37,659 nt of DNA from DATLNF01 sp035536235 (GTDB lineage Bacteria > Actinomycetota > Actinomycetes > BP-191): contig DATLOQ010000026.1 in the NCBI GenBank assembly GCA_035536235.1, forward strand, positions 1 to 37,659. The letters are read 5' to 3'. The translations under genes and the position numbers were made by a program. The notes under the pieces were generated by a model. It worked only from the letters and a program-made list of their open reading frames with translations. It searched no databases and was not told the DNA's origin. This document shows, one piece after another, positions 15,091 through 23,295 of the stretch. Each line of letters starts with the position of its first letter. The first letter of the stretch is position 1.

Positions 15091-17646
15091 ATGGCCACCC
15101 GTGCGCCCTCGGCGCGCCCTACGACTCGCCAGTCTCCGGCGTCGCCATCAGGCCGGTCCGGAACAGCCCGATCCGGAACAGCGCGAGCCGGCACAGCACG
15201 ATCCGGGACAGCAGGGTCTGGCACCGCGGGGTCCGGCCGTCCGACCGGCAGCCGCGCGTCAGCGCGCAAGAGATCACCGGCCAGATCCCCTGCCGCGCGC
15301 CCACCCTTCGGAGCCGTCGTCCTCCGCGCGCTGTACCGCTGCGTCCTAGGCCTATGGACGCTGCTGGCCCGCGCCGTCGGCGCGAGCGCCCGCACTCTCG
15401 GCGCCGGGGCACGTGACCTCGACCCCGCGCACCGGCGGGACGGGGCCGGGCTAGGCGCCGTCGCCGGCGCCCTGGTCACTGCTGTCGCCGTCTGGTGGCA
15501 CGGCGGCGGCGTGCTCGGCCGGGTGGTCGCCGCCGTCGTGCGCGGCGCCGTCGGCTCCGCGGCCGCGCTGATCCCCCTCCTGCTCCTCGCGGCCGCGTGG
15601 CGCCTGCTGCGCCGGCCCAGCGACCCGGGCAGCCGCGGGCGCCTCGCTGTCGGCTGGCTCTTCGTCTCGGGCGGTGTCCTCGGCCTCGTTCACCTCGCGC
15701 ACGGCACTCCGGTCCCTCCTGACGGGGCTACCGCGATGCGCCGGGCCGGCGGTCTCGTCGGGTTCCTCTTCGCCTCCCCACTGGAGTCGGCGCTCACGGC
15801 GCTTCTCGCGGTGCCGCTGCTGGTGCTGGCCACCGGGTTCGGCCTCCTCGTCGTCACGGCGACGCCGCTGCACGCGGTGCCAACCCGGCTTCTGGCGCTG
15901 CGTGACCGGCTGCTCCGGCGCACGCCGAAGGCCCCGCGGGTCATCGACCTGACCGACGGGGAGAAAGCTGACAGCAGTGCAGACCTCCCGGCGCGTCGGC
16001 GTCCCTCCCGCCGCCGGGTCGGCGTCATGGCCGACAGCGACAGCGGTGGCACTGGGGCGGCCGCTGAAGCCGAGACGCAGCCGCCCGTCGCAGTGCCGCC
16101 CCCACCCGCCCCGGCTGACCCGATGCCGGTGCCCCGCGGCGCGGAGCAGCTGCCGCTGCCGGTCGCCGGCTACCTGCTGCCGCCGACCACTCTGCTCCGC
16201 GCCGGCACCCCGGCCAAGGCGAAGACCCCGGCCAACGACATCGTCATCGCAGCGTTGACCAACGTGCTGGACGAGTTCCAGGTGGACGCGCAGGTCACCG
16301 GCTTCACCCGCGGCCCGACGGTCACCCGCTATGAGGTCGAACTCGGGCCGGCGATCAAGGTGGCGCGAGTGATGCAGCTCAGCCACAACATCGCCTACGC
16401 CGTGAAGTCGCCCGACGTGCGGATCATCAGCCCGATTCCTGGCAAGAGCGCGATCGGCATCGAGATCCCCAACACCGACCGCGAGCTGGTCAGCCTGGGT
16501 GACGTACTGAGGTCCAAGAAGGCCACCGACGACCAGCACCCGCTGCTCGTCGGGCTCGGCAAGGACATCGAAGGCGGCTACGTCGTGGCCAACCTGGCCA
16601 AGATGCCGCACATCCTCATCGCGGGCGCGACGGGCGCGGGCAAGAGCACCTGCATCAACACCCTCATTGCCAGCGTGCTGAGCCGCGCGACCCCTGATGA
16701 CGTGCGCATGCTGCTGGTCGACCCCAAGCGGGTCGAGCTGACCAACTACGGGGGCATCCCGCACCTCATCACCCCGATCATCACCAACCCCAAGCGCGCC
16801 GCCGAGGCGCTGCAGTGGGTGGTCCGGGAGATGGAGCTGCGCTACGAGGACCTGGCGGCCAACGGCGTCCGCCATGTCGACGACTTCAACCGAATGGTCC
16901 GGGCGGGCCAGATCGTCGCCCCGCCGGCCAGCGAGCGGGTCTACACGCCCTACCCCTACATCCTGGTCATCATCGACGAGCTCGCCGACTTGATGATGGT
17001 CGCCCCGCGCGACGTCGAGGACGCGATCTGCCGTATCACCGCGATGGCCCGCGCGGTCGGCATCCACCTGGTGCTCGCCACCCAGCGGCCCAGCGTCGAC
17101 GTCGTCACCGGCCTCATCAAGGCCAACGTGCCATCGCGGCTGGCGTTCGCGACCGCGTCGCTCACCGACTCCAGGGTCATCCTCGACGGTCCTGGCGCCG
17201 AGAAGCTGGTCGGGCTCGGTGACGGGCTCTTCCTGCCGATGGGAGCGAGCAAGCCGCAGCGCATCCAGGGCGCCTACGTCGGCGAGGACGAGATCGCCAA
17301 GATCGTCAAGCACTGCATCGGCCAGGCCCAGCCGGCCTTCCGCGACGACGTCGTCGGCACCGGCACCAGTCGCAGCGAGTCCGGCAGCGGTTCTTTCAGC
17401 GACGACCTCGGGGATGACGACGACCTCCTGCAGCAGGCGGTCGAGCTGGTCGTGACCACACAGTTCGGCTCGACGTCGATGCTGCAGCGCAAGCTCAAGG
17501 TCGGCTTCGCGCGGGCCGGTCGGCTGATGGACCTCATGGAGCAGCGCGGCGTGGTCGGTCCGACCGAGGGCTCCAAGGCCCGCGACGTGCTCGTCATGCC
17601 CGACGAGCTCGAGGGCGTGCTGACGACCCTGCGCGGCGGCTCCTGA
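15091..17646 (+). CDS. ftsK: DNA translocase FtsK/SpoIIIE
   Basis: An 851-residue membrane-anchored motor that pumps chromosomal DNA through the closing division septum. The N-terminus is cytosolic, basic and repetitive (residues 1-60), followed by several membrane segments (about 125-270). A linker rich in Pro and Ala leads to the motor: Walker A GATGAGKS (512-519), Walker B VIIDELADLMM (Asp629-Glu630), and the ATQRPSVDVVTG segment. The C-terminal gamma winged helix (DLLQQAVELVVTTQFGSTSMLQRKLKVG) reads the KOPS polarity sequences. The size is normal for actinobacteria. The start fits the leaderless promoter just upstream. Confidence 0.96.
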   Translation: MATRAPSARPTTRQSPASPSGRSGTARSGTARAGTARSGTAGSGTAGSGRPTGSRASARKRSPARSPAARPPFGAVVLRALYRCVLGLWTLLARAVGASARTLGAGARDLDPAHRRDGAGLGAVAGALVTAVAVWWHGGGVLGRVVAAVVRGAVGSAAALIPLLLLAAAWRLLRRPSDPGSRGRLAVGWLFVSGGVLGLVHLAHGTPVPPDGATAMRRAGGLVGFLFASPLESALTALLAVPLLVLATGFGLLVVTATPLHAVPTRLLALRDRLLRRTPKAPRVIDLTDGEKADSSADLPARRRPSRRRVGVMADSDSGGTGAAAEAETQPPVAVPPPPAPADPMPVPRGAEQLPLPVAGYLLPPTTLLRAGTPAKAKTPANDIVIAALTNVLDEFQVDAQVTGFTRGPTVTRYEVELGPAIKVARVMQLSHNIAYAVKSPDVRIISPIPGKSAIGIEIPNTDRELVSLGDVLRSKKATDDQHPLLVGLGKDIEGGYVVANLAKMPHILIAGATGAGKSTCINTLIASVLSRATPDDVRMLLVDPKRVELTNYGGIPHLITPIITNPKRAAEALQWVVREMELRYEDLAANGVRHVDDFNRMVRAGQIVAPPASERVYTPYPYILVIIDELADLMMVAPRDVEDAICRITAMARAVGIHLVLATQRPSVDVVTGLIKANVPSRLAFATASLTDSRVILDGPGAEKLVGLGDGLFLPMGASKPQRIQGAYVGEDEIAKIVKHCIGQAQPAFRDDVVGTGTSRSESGSGSFSDDLGDDDDLLQQAVELVVTTQFGSTSMLQRKLKVGFARAGRLMDLMEQRGVVGPTEGSKARDVLVMPDELEGVLTTLRGGS
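15157..15231 (+). repeat. Five 15-bp repeats encoding SGTAR-type pentapeptides in ftsK
   Basis: Residues 23-47 of FtsK read as five units: SGTAR, SGTAR, AGTAR, SGTAG, SGTAG. The DNA repeats are imperfect in the same phase. The stretch lies in the disordered cytosolic N-terminus, so copy number could vary between strains without affecting the motor. Confidence 0.8.
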
Positions 17647-17663
17647 GATCTCTCAGAGATCTC
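17645..17663. promoter_or_regulatory. 9-bp inverted repeat between ftsK and the RodZ-like gene
   Basis: GAGATCTCT, a single C, then AGAGATCTC make a perfect 19-bp palindrome that overlaps the end of the ftsK stop codon and ends 1 bp before the -35 box of the next promoter. It may be an operator for that promoter. A weak ftsK terminator (followed by only three Ts) is the other reading. Confidence 0.45.
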
Positions 17664-17664
17664 T

Positions 17665-17694
17665 TTGCCGACTTATGCGGCCTGCGCTTACACT
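17665..17694 (+). promoter_or_regulatory. Probable promoter of the RodZ-like gene
   Basis: TTGCCG (17665-17670) and TACACT (17689-17694) have an 18-bp spacer. A start near 17701 gives a leader of about 55 nt with a GAGAGG ribosome site before the ATG at 17756. The assignment is from pattern only. Confidence 0.5.
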
Positions 17695-17755
17695 GCGCTC
17701 GTCGCATGCTGCGGACCTTCTCCCGGCGGCAGCGGTCAAGCTGAGAGGTCCCGAA

Positions 17756-18544
17756 ATGAGTGTCGGCGAGTACCTCGCCGCCGCCCGCGAGGCTGCTCGG
17801 CTCAGCGTCGAAGACGTCAGCCGCGCCACGCGGATCCGCGGCGTGCTGATCCGCGAGATCGAGGCTGACGGGGTCGAGCTCTGCGGCGGCCCGGTGTACG
17901 CGCGCGGCCACATTCGGGCCATCGCGACCCACCTCGGGGTGGACCCGGTCCCACTTCTCGCCGAGTTCGACCGGGCGCACGCCGGGGGCGTTCGCGGACC
18001 CGGTGCCCGGCAGATCTTCGAGCGCGAGGTGCTCGCCGTGCCCAACCGGCGCGGTCCGAACTGGACGGCGGCGATGGCAGTCGCGGCCGCCGTTCTCCTG
18101 GTCGTCGCGGTCACGTCGCTGATCACCACCAACGACCCGCAGTCCGGCCGCGTCGCCGAGGGCGTGCCGTCCACCAGCACCGCGTCGACGGAGCCGAGCG
18201 CACCCGCTCCCGTGGCCCCCGCAGCGAGCGCGACTCCCGGTCCTGATCTCGCCTTCGTCACTCCCGGCGGGGTCTTCCTCCGGGTGCGGGTGCCGGTCCC
18301 GGGCGGCAAGTGCTACGTGCAGGTGCGGGAAGGCGGTCCCCGCGGCCCCAAGCTGTTCGAGGGCACCCTGACGACGGGAGCGGTCAAGGACTTCCGCTCG
18401 ACCAAGCCGCTCTACCTGCTCCTGGGCAATGCCGGTGCCGTGACACTCGTCGTCAACGGCCGTGACCTGGGCTCGCCTGGTCGGCCCGGCCAGGTGGTGC
18501 GTACGACGTTCAACCCCGGCGATCCGGCCGGAGCGGCCGGCTGA
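17756..18544 (+). CDS. RodZ-like HTH membrane protein
   Basis: A 262-residue protein with an N-terminal helix-turn-helix of the RodZ type (about 3-70; GEYLAAAREAARLSVEDVS, then a GPVYARGHIRAIATHLGV segment), one membrane helix (about 104-124) and an extracytoplasmic Pro/Ala/Ser-rich linker with a beta-rich C-terminal domain (DUF4115-like; LRVRVPVPGGKCYVQVREG). RodZ proteins tie the cytoskeleton to cell-wall growth; in actinobacteria the role is less defined. The start is the ATG at 17756, preceded by GAGAGG; a longer reading from 17675 would lie over the promoter. It is flanked by ftsK and rimO, as in many actinobacteria. Confidence 0.88.
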   Translation: MSVGEYLAAAREAARLSVEDVSRATRIRGVLIREIEADGVELCGGPVYARGHIRAIATHLGVDPVPLLAEFDRAHAGGVRGPGARQIFEREVLAVPNRRGPNWTAAMAVAAAVLLVVAVTSLITTNDPQSGRVAEGVPSTSTASTEPSAPAPVAPAASATPGPDLAFVTPGGVFLRVRVPVPGGKCYVQVREGGPRGPKLFEGTLTTGAVKDFRSTKPLYLLLGNAGAVTLVVNGRDLGSPGRPGQVVRTTFNPGDPAGAAG

Positions 18545-18573
18545 GCCCGGCGCTCGCCACCTCCATCGGCCGG

Positions 18574-18579
18574 TACCCT
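18574..18579 (+). promoter_or_regulatory. -10 box of a leaderless rimO transcript
   Basis: TACCCT ends 6 nt before the rimO ATG at 18586, so transcription should begin at or next to the start codon. No good -35 box and no ribosome site are visible. Confidence 0.5.
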
Positions 18580-18585
18580 CGACCT

Positions 18586-20058
18586 ATGACCCCCCGTCGC
18601 GTTGCCCTCGTCACGCTGGGCTGCGCGCGTAACGAGGTCGACTCCGAGGAGATGGCTGGGCGTCTCGCACTCGGCGGCTTCGAGCTGGTCGACGACGTGG
18701 CCGACGCGGACGCCGTGGTCGTCAACACCTGCGGGTTCGTGGAGGCCGCGAAGAAGGACAGCATCGACACCCTGCTGGGGGCGGTCGCCCTCAACGCCGA
18801 CGGCCGCGCCCGAACGGTGGTGGCGGTGGGCTGCCTGGCGGAGCGCTACGGCGAGGAGCTCGCCGCGGCACTGCCCGAGGCGGACGCCGTGCTCGGCTTC
18901 GACCACTACCCCGACCTGGCCGCGCGGCTCGACGACCTCATGCACGGTCGTGCGGTGCCGTCGCACACCCCGCGGGACCGCCGGCTGCTGCCGATCGTGG
19001 AGCGGTCGACCGCTGCAGCTGTCGACGCGCCGGCCGGCCTTGCGATTCCTGATCTCGTCGTCGACGAGCCGGACACTCCGGCGGCTGCCCCGGCGAGTGG
19101 CCCGCAGCCGGTACGCCGACGCCTCGGCACCGGTCCGGTCGCCGCGCTGAAGCTCGCGTCAGGCTGCGACCGCCGATGCACCTTCTGCGCGATTCCGTCG
19201 TTCCGCGGCTCCTTCGTGTCCCGCCGTCCGCACGAGCTTCTCGCCGAGGCTCGCTGGCTGGCCGAGCAGGGCGTACGCGAGCTGCACCTGGTGAGCGAGA
19301 ACTCCACGTCGTACGGCAAGGACCTCGGCGACATCCGGCTGCTCGAGTCTCTGCTGCCCGAGCTGGCGAACATCGAGGGCGTCGTCCGGGTGCGCCTGGC
19401 CTACCTGCAGCCCGCCGAGATGCGGCCATCGCTGGTCGAGGCCATCGCGACCACTCCCGGGGTGGCGGCGTACTACGACCTGTCGTTCCAGCACGCGTCG
19501 GGGACCGTGCTCAAGGCGATGCGGCGCTTCGGCGACACCGAGCGGTTCCTCGATCTGATCGCGGCGATCCGCGCGGTGGCCCCGGAGGCGGGCATTCGGT
19601 CCAACGTCATCGTCGGGTTCCCCGGGGAGACGGCGGGGGATTACCGCGAGCTCGAGCGCTTCCTGATCGCCGCGCGCCTGGACGCGGTGGGGGTGTTCGG
19701 CTACTCCGACGAAGACGGCACCGAAGCGGCGGCGATCGTTCCCAAGGTCCGTCCCCGGGTCATCGCGGAACGCCTCGGCCGGCTCTCCACGCTGGTCGAG
19801 ACGCTCACCGCGGAACGAGCGGAGGACCGGGTCGGCACCGACATCGACGTGCTCGTGGAGACCATCGAGGGCGACCGGGCTGAAGGCCGCGCCGCCCACC
19901 AGGCGCCGGAGGTCGACGGGTCGGTGACGCTCGACAGCGCTGGGCTCTCGGTCGGCGACCTGGTGCGCTGCCGGGTCGTCGGCACGTCCGGAGTGGACCT
20001 CCTCGCCGAGCCGGCTCACGTCGGCGCCACACCGGCACTCGTCGCCGTCGCGCGATGA
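18586..20058 (+). CDS. rimO: Ribosomal protein S12 methylthiotransferase
   Basis: A 490-residue radical-SAM enzyme that adds a methylthio group to an Asp of ribosomal protein S12. The UPF0004 domain carries three Fe-S cysteines (Cys13 in LGCARNEVDSE, Cys49 in NTCGF, Cys83 in VGCLAE). The radical-SAM cluster motif is CDRRCTFC (Cys194, 198, 201), and a C-terminal TRAM domain ends the protein. LGCARNEVDSE and CAIPSFRGSFVSR point to RimO rather than its paralogue MiaB. A low-complexity linker of about 40 residues (140-180) sits between domains. The stop overlaps the pgsA start (ATGA). Confidence 0.95.
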   Translation: MTPRRVALVTLGCARNEVDSEEMAGRLALGGFELVDDVADADAVVVNTCGFVEAAKKDSIDTLLGAVALNADGRARTVVAVGCLAERYGEELAAALPEADAVLGFDHYPDLAARLDDLMHGRAVPSHTPRDRRLLPIVERSTAAAVDAPAGLAIPDLVVDEPDTPAAAPASGPQPVRRRLGTGPVAALKLASGCDRRCTFCAIPSFRGSFVSRRPHELLAEARWLAEQGVRELHLVSENSTSYGKDLGDIRLLESLLPELANIEGVVRVRLAYLQPAEMRPSLVEAIATTPGVAAYYDLSFQHASGTVLKAMRRFGDTERFLDLIAAIRAVAPEAGIRSNVIVGFPGETAGDYRELERFLIAARLDAVGVFGYSDEDGTEAAAIVPKVRPRVIAERLGRLSTLVETLTAERAEDRVGTDIDVLVETIEGDRAEGRAAHQAPEVDGSVTLDSAGLSVGDLVRCRVVGTSGVDLLAEPAHVGATPALVAVAR

Positions 20059-20699
20059 CCCCCCATCGCCCGGAGGCACCGGTCGCCGACGTGGCGGCCA
20101 TGGCGCCGGACACGGCGTCAACGCTCAACATCGCCAACGTGGTCACAGTGCTGCGGGCGCTGCTCGTGCCGGTCTTCGCCGTCCTGCTCCTGCACGACGA
20201 CGGCAGAGACAACGAGTGGCGGGTCGCCGCCTGGGCCGTCTTCGTCGTCGCCAGCGTCACCGACCAAATCGACGGACACCTCGCGCGCAGTCGCGGGCTC
20301 GTGACGAAGTTCGGCCAGGTCGCCGACCCCATCGCCGACAAGGCGCTGACGGGCGCAGCGCTCATCGGGCTCAGCTCGCTCGGGGAGCTGCCGTGGTGGA
20401 TCACCATCGCCGTGCTCGTCCGCGAGGTGGGCGTCACCCTGCTGCGGTTCTTCGTGATCCGCCACGGGATCATCCCGGCCAGTCGAGGCGGCAAGCTCAA
20501 GACCCTGCTGCAGGGCTTGGCCATCGGGCTCTACGTGCTGCCGCTGACCGGGCTGCTCGCGTCGGCGAGGGCGGCGGTCATGACGCTGGCAGTCGTCGTC
20601 ACGATCGCCACCGGCGTGGACTACGTGGCGCGCGCCCTCACGTTACGCCAGACCAGCGACCGCGCGGCGATGAAGAGAGCCCGGCGAGCCCGGCGATGA
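20055..20699 (+). CDS. pgsA: CDP-diacylglycerol--glycerol-3-phosphate 3-phosphatidyltransferase
   Basis: A 214-residue integral membrane enzyme that makes phosphatidylglycerol phosphate. The CDP-alcohol phosphotransferase motif is complete: Asp70, Asp73-Gly74, Ala77-Arg78, Gly87, Asp91 and Asp95. Several membrane segments surround it. The ATG overlaps the rimO stop and its own stop overlaps the cinA start, so rimO-pgsA-cinA is a tightly coupled operon. Mycobacterium has pgsA3 in the same place next to clgR. The first 20 or so residues are not conserved in type, so a later start is possible. Confidence 0.93.
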   Translation: MTPHRPEAPVADVAAMAPDTASTLNIANVVTVLRALLVPVFAVLLLHDDGRDNEWRVAAWAVFVVASVTDQIDGHLARSRGLVTKFGQVADPIADKALTGAALIGLSSLGELPWWITIAVLVREVGVTLLRFFVIRHGIIPASRGGKLKTLLQGLAIGLYVLPLTGLLASARAAVMTLAVVVTIATGVDYVARALTLRQTSDRAAMKRARRARR

Positions 20700-21970
20700 G
20701 AGTCGAGCTGCTGGCCATCGGCACCGAGCTGCTGCTGGGCGACATCGTGAACACCAACGCCGCCTGGCTGGGACAGCGGCTGGCCGAGGCCGGCATCGAT
20801 GTGACGACCTCGGTGGTCGTGGGCGACAACATCGGCCGCGTCGCTGACTCCGTCACCACCGCTCTCGGTCGAGCCGAGGCGGTCGTCATCACCGGGGGGA
20901 TCGGCCCGACCCAGGACGACCTGACGCGCGAAGGCCTCGCCGCCGCGGCGGGGGTGGCGCTGGTGCGCGACGCTGAGCTGGAGAACGGGCTGCGCGCGCG
21001 GTTCGAGGCGCTGCGTCGCGACGTGCCCACGCTCAACTACCGCCAAGCGGACCTGCCGGCCGGAGCGACGGCCGTGGCCAACCTGCGTGGCTCCGCACCC
21101 GGCGTACGGCTCGAGCTCCTGGGTGGCGTGGCGTACGCGCTGCCGGGAGTGCCGCACGAGATGCAGGCGATGTTCACCGACTCCGTACTTCCGGACCTGC
21201 TGTCGCGGGCGGGTGCGCCGCAGGTCCTGGTGCACCGGGTGCTGCGCACCGCCGGCATGTGGGAGTCGGCAGTGGCGGCCGCACTCGCCGACCAGGTCGA
21301 GCGGTTGGAGCACTCCGGCGGGGTGACGGTGGCTTTTCTGGCCAGCGGCGGCCAGACCCGCGTCCGGCTCAGCGCCAAGGGCGCGTCCCGGGCGCAGGCG
21401 CTCGCTGCCATCGCGCCGGAGGAGGCGCTCGCCCGCGCGGCTCTCGGGTCCGGGTGCTACGGCGCCGACGACGACTCACTGGAGGACGTCGTGCTCGCGC
21501 TGCTGCGCGAGCGCGGCGCGACCGTGGCCGTGGCCGAGTCGCTCACCGGCGGCCAGCTGGCCGCCACCCTCAGCGCGCCGGCTGGTGCCAGCGACGTCTT
21601 CCGCGGTGCCATCACCGCCTATGCCACCGACCTCAAGGCCGAACTCCTCGGCGTCGACGCAGGGGAGCTCGAGCACTACGGCGCGGTGTCCGAGCAGACG
21701 GCGACGGCGATGGCGAGCCAGGCGCGCACGCGGTGTACGGCGACGTACGGCGTCTCGCTTACCGGGGTCGCCGGCCCGACCGAGCAGGAGGGGCGCCCGG
21801 TGGGCACTGTCTACGTCGGCCTGGCTGATGCCGGCGGCGCTCGGTCGATCGCGCTGCGGCTGCCGGGGGACCGCGCTCTCGTCCGTACCTATGCCTGCGT
21901 CGCGGCGCTGAACCTGCTCCGCCTGCACTTGCTTGAGGCGGCAGTGTCATCTACGCCCGACCGGGCGTAG
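20696..21970 (+). CDS. cinA: CinA-like protein with NMN amidohydrolase domain
   Basis: A 424-residue two-domain protein. The N-terminal MoCF/COG1058 domain has IGTELLLGD (8-16) and TGGIGPTQDDLT, typical of nucleotide pyrophosphatases. The C-terminal domain carries AESLTGGQLAATL (ESLTGG at 281-286), the nicotinamide-mononucleotide deamidase motif, and SLTGVAGPTEQEGRPVGTVYVG. The protein recycles pyridine nucleotides and is named from competence loci. The start is the ATG at 20696, overlapping the pgsA stop; the longer in-frame reading through pgsA is rejected. The stop lies inside a 20-bp palindrome. Confidence 0.94.
   Translation: MRVELLAIGTELLLGDIVNTNAAWLGQRLAEAGIDVTTSVVVGDNIGRVADSVTTALGRAEAVVITGGIGPTQDDLTREGLAAAAGVALVRDAELENGLRARFEALRRDVPTLNYRQADLPAGATAVANLRGSAPGVRLELLGGVAYALPGVPHEMQAMFTDSVLPDLLSRAGAPQVLVHRVLRTAGMWESAVAAALADQVERLEHSGGVTVAFLASGGQTRVRLSAKGASRAQALAAIAPEEALARAALGSGCYGADDDSLEDVVLALLRERGATVAVAESLTGGQLAATLSAPAGASDVFRGAITAYATDLKAELLGVDAGELEHYGAVSEQTATAMASQARTRCTATYGVSLTGVAGPTEQEGRPVGTVYVGLADAGGARSIALRLPGDRALVRTYACVAALNLLRLHLLEAAVSSTPDRA
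21951..21970. terminator. Palindrome over the cinA stop, terminator or operator
   Basis: CTACGCCCG (21951-21959), AC, then CGGGCGTAG (21962-21970) form a perfect 9-bp-arm hairpin that covers the last six cinA codons and its stop. No T-run follows, which is common for actinobacterial terminators. One half recurs next to the clgR promoter (21985-21996), so a protein-binding role is also possible. Confidence 0.5.
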
Positions 21971-21984
21971 TGCTCTCGCCGCCT

Positions 21985-21999
21985 GACCGGGCGTAGGGT
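21985..21999 (+). promoter_or_regulatory. clgR leaderless -10 box with repeated half-site
   Basis: TAGGGT (21994-21999) ends 6 nt before the clgR ATG, which fits a leaderless transcript. The 12-bp sequence GACCGGGCGTAG at 21985-21996 repeats 21959-21970 exactly, 26 bp away, and overlaps the -10 box. A factor bound to both copies could control clgR. Confidence 0.5.
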
Positions 22000-22005
22000 T
22001 GGCGC

Positions 22006-22416
22006 ATGGTGGTCACTGCGGGCGAACGCCGATCGGTTCAATCTGGGCAGCGTTCTGCTCACCTTCTGCGTCGCCAGCTCGGGGCGGTCCTCCGACGTCG
22101 GCGGGAGGATCAGCACCGCACTCTGCGCGACGTCGCCGCGGGAGCCGGTGTGTCCCTGGGCTACTTGTCCGAGGTGGAGCGCGGCGTCAAGGAGGCCTCC
22201 AGCGAGTTGCTCTCCGCGATCTGCCGGGCGTTGGACCTTCGCCTCGCCGACCTGCTCGTCGAGGTCGCCGATGCGCTCGACCGGCTCGATGTCGCGACCC
22301 ACGGGGTCGCGGCTGCCCAGTCAATCGGCTTAGTGCCGGTGGCCGACGTACCGTCGTCGACGGAGCTCGCGCGCACCGCCGACGCACCACGATGCGGACC
22401 AGCACGCGCCGCTTGA
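22006..22416 (+). CDS. clgR: ClgR-type XRE transcriptional regulator
   Basis: A 136-residue DNA-binding protein. The XRE helix-turn-helix spans about 25-80, with RTLRDVAAGAGVSLGYLSEVERG and EASSELLSAICRALDL as the ClgR hallmark. ClgR activates clp protease and other stress genes in actinobacteria. The position after pgsA/cinA matches Mycobacterium (Rv2745c after Rv2746c). The protein ends in two alanines (ARAA), a C-terminus known to let ClpP degrade Streptomyces ClgR. The 35-kDa antigen/PspA gene that follows in Mycobacterium is missing; a TetR gene is there instead. Confidence 0.88.
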   Translation: MVVTAGERRSVQSGQRSAHLLRRQLGAVLRRRREDQHRTLRDVAAGAGVSLGYLSEVERGVKEASSELLSAICRALDLRLADLLVEVADALDRLDVATHGVAAAQSIGLVPVADVPSSTELARTADAPRCGPARAA

Positions 22417-22512
22417 GTCTGTGGGCCAGCACGAGGCATTTTTCGGCGACTTGACCGGCGGTGCCGTGGTCTGGGACAACCTCCGCACACCTTCTGAGAT
22501 CCCGATCCTGAG

Positions 22513-23232
22513 ATGAGCCGAATGCCCGTCGACGCCGCCCGGTCCGTACCGACTGCCGGCGGGCGCACTCGCGCCGGCAACGGCATGTCCCGAGCCCGGT
22601 CGGGGATTCTCGCTGGTGCGGCCACCTGCGTTGCGCGCTACGGCACCCGCAAGACCACGATGGGCGACATCGCTCGCGAGGGTGGGGTGGCGAAAGCCAC
22701 GCTCTACAACCACTTCCGCACCAAGGATGACGTGCTCGCAGCTCTCGTCGCCGCGGAGGTCGAGCGACTGGTAGAGATGCTCGACGCGCTGCCCGGTCAG
22801 CCTGGCTCGCCGACGGCTGTCGTCGAAGCGCTGGCCTGCGCGGCGACCTTCGTCTCCGACCACGCTGTAGTCCGTGCGCTGGCGGCGACTGAGCCCGGCC
22901 TCGTCGCCGCGTTCGCTTCCCCGGGCACCAGTGAGCTCTGGCTGCGTGCGGTCGGTGTGGCGCGTGGCCGGTTATCGCTGGCGCAGGCCGCGGGCAGCCT
23001 GCACGCGCGGCACGAGACGGAGGCGCTGGTCACCACGGCGCTGCGATGGGTGCTGGCCCACGCCCTATGGCCGGCGCCCGCGGACGAGGTGCGGGCCGGC
23101 GCGTACCGGTTGGTGCACGGCTTGGTCGCCGCACCGCAAGCGACGATCGCCGACGAGCCAGTGGCGGCGGCGGAGGCAGTGCCTGAGGTTCGGGAGCGCG
23201 AGTGGTCGGCTAGCGGCCTGCAGGCCGGCTAG
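22513..23232 (+). CDS. TetR family transcriptional regulator
   Basis: A 239-residue repressor-type protein. The N-terminal DNA-binding domain (about 28-75) has TTMGDIAREGGVAKATLYNHFRTKDDV, the TetR helix-turn-helix. The remaining 150 residues form the ligand/dimer domain, which shows no recognisable ligand class. The N-terminal 25 residues are Arg/Gly-rich, so the true start could be Met25. CTGAGAT occurs at 22494-22500 and 22508-22514, flanking or overlapping the ATG, but this is too weak to call an operator. The gene is 96 bp after clgR and converges on nei. Confidence 0.88.
   Translation: MSRMPVDAARSVPTAGGRTRAGNGMSRARSGILAGAATCVARYGTRKTTMGDIAREGGVAKATLYNHFRTKDDVLAALVAAEVERLVEMLDALPGQPGSPTAVVEALACAATFVSDHAVVRALAATEPGLVAAFASPGTSELWLRAVGVARGRLSLAQAAGSLHARHETEALVTTALRWVLAHALWPAPADEVRAGAYRLVHGLVAAPQATIADEPVAAAEAVPEVREREWSASGLQAG
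23211..23231. terminator. Likely two-way terminator between tetR and nei
   Basis: TAGCGGCCTG (23211-23220) pairs with CAGGCCGGCTA (23221-23231), with one unpaired G. The hairpin covers the last TetR codons and most of its stop codon. Because the genes converge, it could end transcripts from both sides. No T-run is present. Confidence 0.4.
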
Positions 23233-23295
23233 CTCTTCCGCGCGATCTCTGGCGCCGCGCGTCGACGTACGCCAACACCCAAGGGCAGCAGCGGC

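Noticed and set aside
15157..15231. CRISPR-like array
   Set aside because: Repeats are 15 bp, contiguous, in frame and within ftsK; there are no spacers.
15451..17313. 620-codon minus-strand frame opposite ftsK
   Set aside because: Low-complexity shadow of the FtsK motor region; no motifs or promoter.
22451..22480. Promoter for tetR at TTGACC
   Set aside because: No acceptable -10 box lies 16-18 bp downstream.
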